A DNA stretch of 18,843 bases from Thermodesulfobacteriota bacterium (GTDB taxonomy: Bacteria; Desulfobacterota; S145-22), in contig JANTFN010000007.1 in NCBI GenBank assembly GCA_024763435.1, positions 1-18,843 on the forward strand, written 5' to 3'. The notes under the pieces are model-generated. The model was not told the origin of the DNA. It searched no databases and was given only the letters and a program-made list of their open reading frames with translations. Position 1 is the stretch's first letter. Every line of letters begins with the position of its first letter. Shown here in pieces: positions 7,508 through 14,026 of the stretch. The position numbers were made by a program, and so were the translations under genes.

Positions 7508-7834
7508 CTCTGTAAAATCTCCCGATTTAACGACATACTGGTCACAGGCCGCGGCGGCGATATCTTTTTTAAAGGAACTGTAGGCGGTCAGGAGAATGAC
7601 GGGGAGGTCGTAATATTTTCCCCGGATGAGATTTAACAGATCCATGCCGCTCATGCCGGGCATCTTGATATCGAGGAGGATGAGATCGGGGTTTGTTTCT
7701 TCAATTTTATCCATTGCCTTTGCGGGGTCTCCGAGGGTAAAGACCTCATAACCCTCATCCGTGAGTTCCTCTTTCAGGATGATTCTCAGATCTTCTTCAT
7801 CATCAATGGCGAGTATTTTTTTTCGATCGCTCAT
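7466..7834 (-). CDS. Stand-alone response-regulator receiver protein
   Basis: A 122-residue CheY-like receiver with no output domain. The acidic pocket D11/D12, phospho-acceptor D55 (LILLDIKMPGMSG), switch residue T83 (ILLTAYSS) and conserved K103 are all present, so it should accept phosphate. AGGAGG lies 6 nt before the ATG. It is the last gene of a minus-strand operon, 9 bp after the glycosyltransferase stop. With no kinase or output domain adjacent, it may act by protein contact, perhaps on its operon partners. That is inference. Its 3' end overlaps the higA stub on the other strand. Confidence 0.93.
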   Translation of the reverse strand: MSDRKKILAIDDEEDLRIILKEELTDEGYEVFTLGDPAKAMDKIEETNPDLILLDIKMPGMSGMDLLNLIRGKYYDLPVILLTAYSSFKKDIAAAACDQYVVKSGDFTELKKRVRKTLSVTA

Positions 7835-7843
7835 GGTTTCCTC

Positions 7844-9151
7844 CTAACACCCCTTTTCATCCCATTTCTGAAGAAGATAGGATTTTGTGTCTTCATAAAT
7901 TTCACAAAGGTCTTCAATCGTTTCTTCGGCCCGGAAATCATCATACGTCTCCGTTTCCTTCACAAAGGACGCGACATAGCCAAAATAGATGGGAATTAAC
8001 GATTCCAGCAACCTTTTTTTATCTCCTTCTTTTTGAAAAACCGCGGCATAGTTGTAAATAATTCTGACCCAGAGAAGCCGGGGAAAATCAATAGATGGGG
8101 TACACATTTCCCTGACTTCGGCAAGTTTGGACATACAGTCGCTGGAAAGGATTTGCTGATAATAGAGTTGGTTTTCGTCAAACCCGTCTCGGAACTTTTC
8201 AATCATTCGTGCGATATTGACCTGGAGGGGAAGCGGGGAAACCTCCGTTTCAAATCCGAAGATGGCGGTTGGACGGCTTCCCAGGGTTTCCCGCCATCGG
8301 GATTCATAGCCTTTCATGAGGGAAAAGAGAGTGCCGACCACCTGGACGAACATAGGGGCAAGGTCAGCGCCGGGGTCCTTGGCGTCATGAATCTTGGCAC
8401 CCATGAAGGACTGGCAGATCTTGAAACGCTCGACCATGGCGGTAGTCGTCATCCAGATATCGATGCCGAAACGCGCCACATCGGTATCCCAGACATCCTT
8501 CCGCAGATACAAATCCACGAGCTCAGCAGAAAACCCGAAATCGCCGCCGATGGGCTGTCGCACACGTCTTCCGTAGAGGGCCCGGGTCAGGGGATAGGCA
8601 ATGCTGTTGGTGATGGTTCCGTCATATTTATAACGGCGGTAAAAGGGGCAGACATACCCATACCCCTTTTCCAGAACCGGGGCAATGAGCAACTGGACCC
8701 ATTCGGGCGTAATGCTCCTCAGATCCGAGTCAAAAACGGCGCAGGCCCGGGCTTTGAGATAACGGGCCGCCTCGAAAATCGCTTTAAAGGCGGAGCCCTT
8801 CCCCGGTATGCCGTGATAGGGGGTGCTGAAGCCTGTCAGGGGCTGTTCCGGTTTATCAACAAGATTGATGCCGTAGGTATCGTCATTGAGAACGGCAAGC
8901 ACTGCTTCCGCTGTCCCGTCTGTGGAACCGCCATCCGAATTGATGAGAAAAGCCCGCTTGTCCGGATAGTATTTCGCGAGGCCAAGCTTTACCGCCTTGA
9001 TGACATGTCCAATCGTGGCGGCGTTATTATAGCTCGGGATGCCGATGACGATATCGGCTTCCCGCACGGATTCAAGGGTATGCCACGCGTCTTTTGAAAG
9101 GGCTGATCGGTTGTCTGTCTTCAAAAGTTTCTCCCGTAAATATGGCCCCAA
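7844..9151 (-). CDS. GT-A glycosyltransferase, GT81/GT2-like
   Basis: Nucleotide-sugar-dependent glycosyltransferase, 435 residues. The N-terminal GT-A domain shows DIVIGIPSYNNAATIGHVI (33-51), NSDGGSTDGTAEAV (71-84), GKGSAFKAIFEAA (117-129), the metal-binding D141-S-D143, RQPIGGDFGFS (198-208), FGIDIWMTT (228-236) and AKIHDAKD (252-259). This arrangement resembles glucosyl-3-phosphoglycerate/mannosylglycerate synthases (GT81, GT78) more than wall-polymer GT2 enzymes. The ~170-residue C-terminal part is helical and not recognised. Two TTG starts are possible: 9151, immediately after the upstream TGA without an SD, or codon 10 (9124-9122), preceded by GGGAG. No ATG lies before the catalytic domain. 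Substrate unknown. A compatible-solute role is a guess. Confidence 0.87.
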   Translation of the reverse strand: MGPYLREKLLKTDNRSALSKDAWHTLESVREADIVIGIPSYNNAATIGHVIKAVKLGLAKYYPDKRAFLINSDGGSTDGTAEAVLAVLNDDTYGINLVDKPEQPLTGFSTPYHGIPGKGSAFKAIFEAARYLKARACAVFDSDLRSITPEWVQLLIAPVLEKGYGYVCPFYRRYKYDGTITNSIAYPLTRALYGRRVRQPIGGDFGFSAELVDLYLRKDVWDTDVARFGIDIWMTTTAMVERFKICQSFMGAKIHDAKDPGADLAPMFVQVVGTLFSLMKGYESRWRETLGSRPTAIFGFETEVSPLPLQVNIARMIEKFRDGFDENQLYYQQILSSDCMSKLAEVREMCTPSIDFPRLLWVRIIYNYAAVFQKEGDKKRLLESLIPIYFGYVASFVKETETYDDFRAEETIEDLCEIYEDTKSYLLQKWDEKGC

Positions 9152-9604
9152 TCAGGGCGTTTTTTCAGGGGACCGTCCACGCTGTGCCATCATATCTGCT
9201 TCCATCGAGAGCTCGTTCAGGAGTTTTCGATGGCTCCAGCCTTCGGAAACAGGTGTCAGCGTCGCGAAAAAGGGCCGGGGGAGCGGAGAAGACCGGAAGG
9301 CGGCAAGTAGATCGCGAAGTTCCTTTTCGGTAAATCCCGACATGATGACGGCCTTCTTCAAGGTGGTTTCTGTGCCCCGCCCCGTCATGGCTGGCAGAAT
9401 TAAAAGTTCTTTGAGGGAAAGGGCCGCAGTGTCGTCCGTCACAAAAATGACCGGAATGTTTCCAAACCCATGACGGGACAAAAGCGCCAGCAGGGTCTCC
9501 TGCGCCTCCGGCGCGTAGCCGCTGACAAGCAGCCTTCTGGGACCATACATGGGCGTTTCCGAGCTTCCAACTTTTTTAAAGGTGGCATCAGGCATAAGTA
9601 GCAT
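9152..9604 (-). CDS. DUF3783 domain protein
   Basis: A 150-residue soluble protein of unknown function. Residues ~84-137 (KAVIMSGFTEKELRDLLAAF, then PFFATLTPVSEGWSHRKLL) match the DUF3783 pattern: a SGF..KEL core, a P..A.LTP strand and a W..R.LL.EL helix. The first half (RRLLVSGYAPEAQETLLALL) looks like a second, diverged copy of the same fold, also with an SGY-x-EAQETLLALL helix. ATG 9604 has AAGGAA 4 nt upstream. It leads the operon with the glycosyltransferase and receiver, and its stop abuts the next TTG. No catalytic motif is visible, so a regulatory or scaffold role is possible. Confidence 0.7.
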   Translation of the reverse strand: MLLMPDATFKKVGSSETPMYGPRRLLVSGYAPEAQETLLALLSRHGFGNIPVIFVTDDTAALSLKELLILPAMTGRGTETTLKKAVIMSGFTEKELRDLLAAFRSSPLPRPFFATLTPVSEGWSHRKLLNELSMEADMMAQRGRSPEKTP

Positions 9605-9634
9605 CTATTCCTTCTGTTATGGGCAGGTCTTGAA

Positions 9635-9898
9635 TCAGCATGAATCATTCATAGCAAAGGTCGCCGGGGATTTCAATCCTTGGCCATGGTTGGCCATGGT
9701 TCTTATCCGTTTCCTTTCAACACCGCAAACCGTGTCGAGCACATAGACAAACCCGGTCAGGGTGTGAAAGGGGCAATAGAGTGTCCGTCCGAACCTTGCG
9801 ATGTCTTCAAAAACCTGTCGCACAAACTCCTGCTGCTGAAGATTCCGGTCAGTGACGAAAGAGATCAGGACATTGGTGCCAAGGATCAGCTTTTTCAT
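9635..9898 (-). pseudogene. PIN-domain toxin (VapC-like), truncated and mutated
   Basis: From ATG 9898 the frame reads MKKLILGTNVLISFVTDRN, a PIN-domain start in which the catalytic first Asp (normally LDTNVLI) is replaced by Gly at residue 7. Homology continues through LTGFVYVLDTVCGVERKRIR and then stops: the last ~25 codons are unrelated and the C-terminal half with the remaining acidic residues is missing. The change coincides with an exact 10-bp tandem duplication at 9681-9700. No ribosome-binding site precedes it. Toxicity should be lost. Confidence 0.75.
9681..9700 (+). repeat. 10-bp exact tandem duplication
   Basis: TGGCCATGGT occurs twice head-to-tail. The unit is not a multiple of three and lies at the point where the PIN-toxin reading frame loses homology, so it is a likely frameshifting lesion. 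The unit also contains the palindrome GGCCATGGCC across the junction. Confidence 0.8.
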
Positions 9899-10076
9899 TC
9901 GACCCCGCGGGCCCGATTTTGACGGTATTCTTAAAACGCAGGAAACGGGGGTTAATCGGCTTGACCTCGATTTCGCCTCCCCTGATTTCCCAATCCAGGG
10001 CATCATGAACCGCAATTCCTGCCTGTTCCCTGATTTTTTTGGGGATTGTCGTTTGGTATTTTACTGTGAATAGGGG
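9849..10076 (-). pseudogene. AbrB/SpoVT antitoxin (VapB-like), headless
   Basis: Not a standard ORF because it lacks a start codon. The frame from 10076 reads TVKYQTTIPKKIREQAGIAV, then HDALDWEIRGGEIEVKPINP and RFLRFKNTVKIGP, which is the swapped-hairpin AbrB domain of PIN-partner antitoxins (QTTIPKxIR, GD/HDxLxWE, INPRFLRF). Upstream, an in-frame TGA lies inside the 29-bp inverted repeat, where the expected ~6 N-terminal residues and start should be. The C-terminus runs out of frame into the PIN gene. The antitoxin was therefore beheaded at the repeat boundary (about 10071). Confidence 0.75.
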
Positions 10077-10153
10077 TCAAGTCTCAACATTTGACATAGG
10101 CCGGGATTTATCAGGCATAGTTCTCCTATGTCAAATGTTGAGACTTGACCCCT
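10072..10153. mobile_element. Perfect 29-bp inverted repeat (REP/MITE-like palindromic insertion)
   Basis: Left arm 10072-10100 begins AGGGGTCAAGTCTCAACATT. Right arm 10125-10153 is its exact reverse complement, and the spacer is 24 bp. The GGGGTCAAGTCTC core recalls REP sequences mobilised by RAYT (Y1/REP-associated tyrosine) transposases, but no transposase is present here. It separates a headless AbrB antitoxin from a tail-less nucleotidyltransferase antitoxin, so its arrival or recombination probably broke both. Confidence 0.7.
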
Positions 10154-10321
10154 CTCTTGCCCTGAAAGACCAAAAATCAGCTTGCTGTAGAATTTAAAGA
10201 ATAATTTGGCGGGGATGCCTTCAACAGCTAAATCAATATCTCTATTCTTAATGAATTTTCTGCTTCCAGAGCCAAAAAGAAAAATTCGTTTCACTTTATA
10301 TTTTCTGGCAAGATCCAGGAT
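10154..10321 (-). pseudogene. Minimal nucleotidyltransferase (MNT-type antitoxin), truncated at both ends
   Basis: The frame reads ILDLARKYKVKRIFLFGSGS, then RKFIKNRDIDLAVEGIPAKL and FFKFYSKLIFGLSGQER before entering the inverted repeat. The signature GS-x9-D-x-D of MNT-domain proteins (MntA/HepT-type antitoxins and relatives) is intact. Only ~55 of the usual ~100 residues remain: the C-terminus is cut at 10153 by the palindrome and the N-terminus at a stop near 10339. A GTG at 10294 could serve as start but has no SD. No HEPN toxin partner is adjacent. Confidence 0.65.
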
Positions 10322-10331
10322 CCCCTCCCCT

Positions 10332-10394
10332 CCCGCCTACGCTATGTGCTCTGACGTGACATGCCCGCCTTCGTTAACCTACGGCGTGACATAC
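10332..10394. repeat. Two degenerate ~32-bp tandem units
   Basis: CCCGCCTACGCTATG (from 10332) and CCCGCCTTCGTTAAC (from 10364) start units of about 32 bp, each ending in CGTGACAT. The second unit is bounded by CCCGCCTT and its complement AAGGCGGG, so it can form an 8-bp stem. Identity between units is moderate. Two copies only, so not a CRISPR array. Confidence 0.4.
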
Positions 10395-10420
10395 AAAGGC
10401 GGGGAAATTATGTTTAGGGT

Positions 10421-10452
10421 GTTTTGCCTTTCACTTTTCACCTTTCGCCTTT
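10421..10452. repeat. CTTTCACTTTTCACC low-complexity repeat, copy 1
   Basis: Pyrimidine-rich TTTTGCCTTTCACTTTTCAC followed by CTTTCGCCTTT. A closely similar string lies at 13894-13920. Both sit upstream of a transcription unit (acetoacetyl-CoA synthetase; lemA). Confidence 0.45.
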
Positions 10453-10475
10453 AGCCCTTCCTTTTCAATTTATAT

Positions 10476-10504
10476 TTGACAACTTTGTTTGATATCGCTA
10501 TGTA
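10476..10504 (+). promoter_or_regulatory. Possible promoter for acetoacetyl-CoA synthetase
   Basis: TTGACA at 10476-10481 with TATGTA 17 nt downstream (10499-10504). The -35 is consensus and the -10 weak (3/6). An alternative TATATT at 10503-10508 has a 21-nt spacer. Predicted start would leave about a 40-nt leader before ATG 10551. Confidence 0.4.
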
Positions 10505-10550
10505 TATTCTGTCAATTAAAGTTTAATCTTTTTATATGGGGAGGCATGTT

Positions 10551-12500
10551 ATGGGAAAAATGTTATGGAAGCCATCGGATGAACGGGTAAAAGATACAAA
10601 CATGAGCCGGTTTATCGATTTTGTGAACGAAAAATATGGATTGGCCCTCTCCGGCTACACCCCGCTCTACGACTGGTCCGTGACCGAGACTGCTGATTTC
10701 TGGGCCGCGGTATGGGAATTTACGGGCATCAAATACAGCGAACCCTACAAAGAGGTCGTTGTTGATCTCGACAAAATGCCCGGCGCGAAGTGGTTTGTCG
10801 GGGCAAAGCTGAATTTCGCGGAGAATCTTCTCCGATACAGGGACGATCAGACGGCCATCATTTTTGCGGGCGAGGGGCAGACGCCGGTCAGGACGACGTA
10901 CCGGGAGCTTTATGACAAGGTTTCAAGGGTCGCGGCATCTCTCCGCGCGCTGGGCATCAAGCCCAAGGACCGGGTGGTGGGGTTTATGCCGAATATGACC
11001 GAGTCGATCATTGCCATGCTGGCGGCGACAAGCCTGGGCGCCACGTGGTCCTCCTGTTCTCCCGATTTTGGCATCAAGGGGGTTATGGACCGTTTCGGAC
11101 AGATTGAACCCAAGGTTATTTTTACCGCCGACGGGTATTTTTATAATGGCAAGACCTTCGATTCCCTCGAGCGTATCGCCAATGTTGTGAAACAGCTTCC
11201 GTCCCTCGAGAAGATTGTGGTGGTTTCCTATACGCGGCAGAAACCGGATATCAGCTTTCTGCCGAACGCGGAGCATCTCGAGGATTTTATGGCGCCGGAG
11301 GCGGGCGAGATCGAATTTGAACAACTCCCCTTCGACCATCCCGTTTATGTCATGTATTCCTCCGGGACAACCGGCCTGCCGAAGTGCATGGTACAGGGGC
11401 CTGGGGTGTTAATCAACCATCTGAAGGAATTGATTCTGCATACCGATTTAAGCCGGAAAGATACGATTTTTTACTTTACGACCTGCGGCTGGATGATGTG
11501 GAACTGGCTGAGCAGTGCCCTCGGTGTCGGGGCGACGCTGCTCCTGTATGACGGGTCCCCCTTCGCGCCGGAGGCATCGGTTTTATGGGATCTTGCTGAC
11601 AAGGAAAAGGTATCTGTTTTCGGGACGAGTGCGAAATACCTATCGGCCCTTGAAAAGGCGGGCGTCAAGCCGGGCAAACAGTTTAATCTTGAGAACCTGA
11701 AGGCCGTTCTATCGACCGGCTCTCCGCTGTCTTCGGACAGTTTTGAATTTGTTTACAGGGACATCAAGGAGGACCTTTGCCTTTCTTCCATCTCCGGGGG
11801 AACCGACCTGAACGGTTGTTTCGCCCTCGGCAATCCCATCGGCCCTGTTTACTCCGAGGAGCTGCAGTGCCGTGGCCTGGGGATGAAGGTGGAATCCTTC
11901 GATGAAATGGGGCATTCCCTTCTCGATCAGAAGGGCGAGCTTGTCTGCACCCGCCCGTTTCCTTCCATGCCGCTTTACTTCTGGAATGACCCGGATGGGG
12001 AACGGTATCACAACGCGTATTTCACGGTTTATCCAAACATCTGGCATCATGGGGATTACATCGAGATTAAAAGCGATACGGGCGGTGTCATTATTTATGG
12101 CCGCTCGGACGCGACCCTGAATCCCGGCGGGGTAAGGATTGGCACCGCCGAGATTTACCGGCAGGTAGAGACGATTGATGAGGTACTTGACAGCCTCGTT
12201 GTGGGGCAGAACTGGGACAACGATGTCCGGGTGATCCTCTTTGTAAAATTGCGGGAAGGGATTTCTCTTACGGAAGATTTTGCGAAAAGGATCAAAAAGA
12301 CGGTGCGCGAGAATACGACTCCGAGGCACGTCCCCGCGAAGGTGATTGCCGTGGCGGATATCCCCTACACCATCAGCGGGAAAAAGGTGGAACTGGCGGT
12401 GAAGAAGATTATTCATGGCGAACCCGTGGCAAACAGAGACGCCCTGGCGAATCCGGAATCGCTCGATTTGTATAAGGACCTTAAAGAGCTTCAGTCATGA
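10551..12500 (+). CDS. acsA/aacS-type: Acetoacetyl-CoA synthetase
   Basis: ATP-dependent ligase converting acetoacetate, CoA and ATP to acetoacetyl-CoA, AMP and pyrophosphate (ANL superfamily, EC 6.2.1.16 type), in the cytoplasm. With this start it is 649 residues, family length. Landmarks: YSSGTTGLPKCMVQG (P-loop), FYFTTCGWMMWNWLSSALG, LLLYDGSPFAP, SISGGTDLNGCF, VCTRPFPSMPLYFW, IYGRSDATLNPGGVRIGTAE and the catalytic-lysine region DIPYTISGKKVELAVKK. CGWMMWNW with LYDGSP separates it from acetyl-CoA synthetase. ATG 10551 is preferred over ATG 10536 because GGGGAGG (10538-10544) lies 6 nt before it. It would activate acetoacetate from ketone-body, acetone or butyrate-type metabolism for thiolysis. 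Confidence 0.94.
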   Translation: MGKMLWKPSDERVKDTNMSRFIDFVNEKYGLALSGYTPLYDWSVTETADFWAAVWEFTGIKYSEPYKEVVVDLDKMPGAKWFVGAKLNFAENLLRYRDDQTAIIFAGEGQTPVRTTYRELYDKVSRVAASLRALGIKPKDRVVGFMPNMTESIIAMLAATSLGATWSSCSPDFGIKGVMDRFGQIEPKVIFTADGYFYNGKTFDSLERIANVVKQLPSLEKIVVVSYTRQKPDISFLPNAEHLEDFMAPEAGEIEFEQLPFDHPVYVMYSSGTTGLPKCMVQGPGVLINHLKELILHTDLSRKDTIFYFTTCGWMMWNWLSSALGVGATLLLYDGSPFAPEASVLWDLADKEKVSVFGTSAKYLSALEKAGVKPGKQFNLENLKAVLSTGSPLSSDSFEFVYRDIKEDLCLSSISGGTDLNGCFALGNPIGPVYSEELQCRGLGMKVESFDEMGHSLLDQKGELVCTRPFPSMPLYFWNDPDGERYHNAYFTVYPNIWHHGDYIEIKSDTGGVIIYGRSDATLNPGGVRIGTAEIYRQVETIDEVLDSLVVGQNWDNDVRVILFVKLREGISLTEDFAKRIKKTVRENTTPRHVPAKVIAVADIPYTISGKKVELAVKKIIHGEPVANRDALANPESLDLYKDLKELQS

Positions 12501-12534
12501 TGCAAGGAAGAATCAGGTAAAAAAATAGCACAAT

Positions 12535-12582
12535 AGAATCGGCAGCACAGGGGAACCCGCTTCTCCCTGTACTGCCGATTCT
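12535..12582 (+). terminator. Long hairpin after acetoacetyl-CoA synthetase
   Basis: AGAATCGGCAG (12535-12545) pairs with CTGCCGATTCT (12572-12582), and an inner ACAGGG/CCCTGT extends it after one C/A mismatch, leaving a 12-nt loop. On the + strand no T-run follows. An A-run (12519-12525) lies upstream, so on the - strand it would precede Ts. It may act as an mRNA 3' stabiliser or weak terminator separating the two acyl-CoA genes. Confidence 0.55.
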
Positions 12583-12648
12583 GTCTGAAAGCGGGAAACA
12601 ACATCTGTTAAATTTAAAACGGGTTGACAGAATTTTGGGGGGTTGATG

Positions 12649-13848
12649 ATGGATGCCTTTCTAAGCCATGAGTACCAGGGCCTGAAGGAAGCTGTCAGGG
12701 AATTTTCCGAGGGGGAAATGTCCGATGAGCTTTTGAAGGACTGTAATGATCGCCATGTTTATCCCTTTGATTTATACCGCAAGGCGGGGGAAGTCGGCAT
12801 CATCGGAGCGGGTTTTGATGAAGATGTGGGCGGTTCGGGATTTGGTGTCATGGGTGCCGCGATTGCCATCGAACAGATGTGTCGTGTTTCTCCGGGACTT
12901 GGAATGGCGGTAAGCCTCGGCTGGATCCCCGGGCTGATGATAGATGTGAACGGCGACGACCAGATGCGTCAGAAATATGTCCGACCGATGATAGAAGGAA
13001 AGGCCATTTCGGCCATCTGCCTGACAGAGCCGAATTACGGAAGCGATATTCGCAGGATGGATACCGCGTGCGATCTGGTCATGGAAGAAAAGGGTGGCCG
13101 GTTTGTTGTCAACGGGAACAAAATCTTTACGACAAATGCCACCTATGCCACTATTTTTACAATCCTCTGCCAGGACGGAGAAAATGAGACGTCTCTGGTA
13201 TTCGACAAAGAGGTCATGGAAAATAATGCCGGAGAGCTGGAAATCATTGAAATGCCGGGAAAAATGGGACAGCGATTTGTCTCCTCCTGTGAATTGACCT
13301 TCAAGGATTTTGAGATTTCCCGCGAGAACATTCTCGGGGAACGTTACAAGGGATTGAAAACCGTCATCAATTTTTTTAATAAGAGCAGGGTCGAAATCGC
13401 CTCGCAGGGCATGGGCGCGGCAGAATACGGCCTTTTCAAGGCCCTCGGGTATGCCCGGGAACGGGAGCAGTTTGGCAGGAAGATTATACAGCACCAGGCC
13501 ATTGGCCATCAGATTGCCCGAATGATAACCGCGGTGAAACAGGCCCAGCTCCTGCTGTATGATACGGCATGGCGTTATGACCACAGCCGGGGCGGTTCAT
13601 GGATGGAGCGGGCGCTTTCGACCTGTATGGTCAAGTCTTCCATCCCGGATCTTGCCCTCGATATCCTGAAGCGCGCCATTGATGTCTTCGGGGGGTATGG
13701 CTATTTTGAAGAAATGGGCCTGGAAGGGGCCTATCGCGACACGCGGATTACCCCTATCTATGAGGGAACAGTAGAGATGCAGCTTGATGTTATGTCGAAC
13801 ATCCTTCACCGTATCGACATGAACTATCTGAGCAAGGAATTTTTTTAA
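12649..13848 (+). CDS. Acyl-CoA dehydrogenase
   Basis: FAD-dependent alpha,beta-dehydrogenase of acyl-CoA thioesters passing electrons to ETF, 399 residues. Signatures: ICLTEPNYGSDI (123-134), GNKIFTTNA (156-164), REREQFGRKIIQHQAI (270-285), DVFGGYGYFEE (345-355) and ITPIYEGTVEMQ (367-378), with E372 the likely catalytic base in the position used by short- and medium-chain enzymes. Three in-phase starts exist (TTG 12643, ATG 12646, ATG 12649). ATG 12649 gives a 6-nt spacing to GGGGGG (12637-12642). It follows the acetoacetyl-CoA synthetase on the same strand, consistent with a butyryl/crotonyl or branched-acyl pathway, but substrate length is not readable here. Confidence 0.92.
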   Translation: MDAFLSHEYQGLKEAVREFSEGEMSDELLKDCNDRHVYPFDLYRKAGEVGIIGAGFDEDVGGSGFGVMGAAIAIEQMCRVSPGLGMAVSLGWIPGLMIDVNGDDQMRQKYVRPMIEGKAISAICLTEPNYGSDIRRMDTACDLVMEEKGGRFVVNGNKIFTTNATYATIFTILCQDGENETSLVFDKEVMENNAGELEIIEMPGKMGQRFVSSCELTFKDFEISRENILGERYKGLKTVINFFNKSRVEIASQGMGAAEYGLFKALGYAREREQFGRKIIQHQAIGHQIARMITAVKQAQLLLYDTAWRYDHSRGGSWMERALSTCMVKSSIPDLALDILKRAIDVFGGYGYFEEMGLEGAYRDTRITPIYEGTVEMQLDVMSNILHRIDMNYLSKEFF

Positions 13849-13893
13849 CCCTTCGACCCTCTATTCTTTTTTATGCCAGAATCTCAGCCTTAG

Positions 13894-13920
13894 TGTTTTC
13901 CTTTCACCTTTCACTTTTTC
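13894..13920. repeat. CTTTCACCTTTCAC low-complexity repeat, copy 2
   Basis: TGTTTTCCTTTCACCTTTCA followed by CTTTTTC matches the pyrimidine repeat at 10421-10452. It lies just upstream of the lemA promoter. Confidence 0.45.
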
Positions 13921-13938
13921 GAATTCCTTCCGCCGCTC

Positions 13939-13967
13939 TTGACATCAATCCATGTGGCATCTAAAAT
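13939..13967 (+). promoter_or_regulatory. lemA operon promoter
   Basis: TTGACA at 13939-13944, a 17-nt spacer, and TAAAAT at 13962-13967 (5/6): a near-consensus sigma-70 promoter. Transcription would start about 13974, giving a ~53-nt leader before lemA ATG 14027. Confidence 0.7.
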
Positions 13968-14026
13968 TACCGTAAGCTCTGAACCCCTGTTTGATTCCCC
14001 GCCCGAGGCGGAAAAGGAGACGCGCT

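Noticed and set aside
8033..9097. 354-codon open frame on the + strand
   Set aside because: It lies wholly antisense to the glycosyltransferase, has no family motifs and no ribosome-binding site. It arises from codon bias of the real gene.
10332..10394. CRISPR-like repeat units
   Set aside because: Only two diverged copies, no spacers, no cas genes.
11709..12416. 235-codon minus-strand frame
   Set aside because: Antisense shadow of acetoacetyl-CoA synthetase, no recognisable domain.
12624..12652. TTGACA just before the acyl-CoA dehydrogenase as a promoter
   Set aside because: The matching -10 would fall inside the coding sequence and no TATAAT-like hexamer is at the right distance.
12772..13584. 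270-codon minus-strand frame
   Set aside because: Antisense shadow of the acyl-CoA dehydrogenase.
13991..14026. TTG start extending LemA by 12 residues
   Set aside because: No ribosome-binding site. The extension is Arg-rich ahead of the membrane helix, while ATG 14027 has AAGGAG at ideal spacing.
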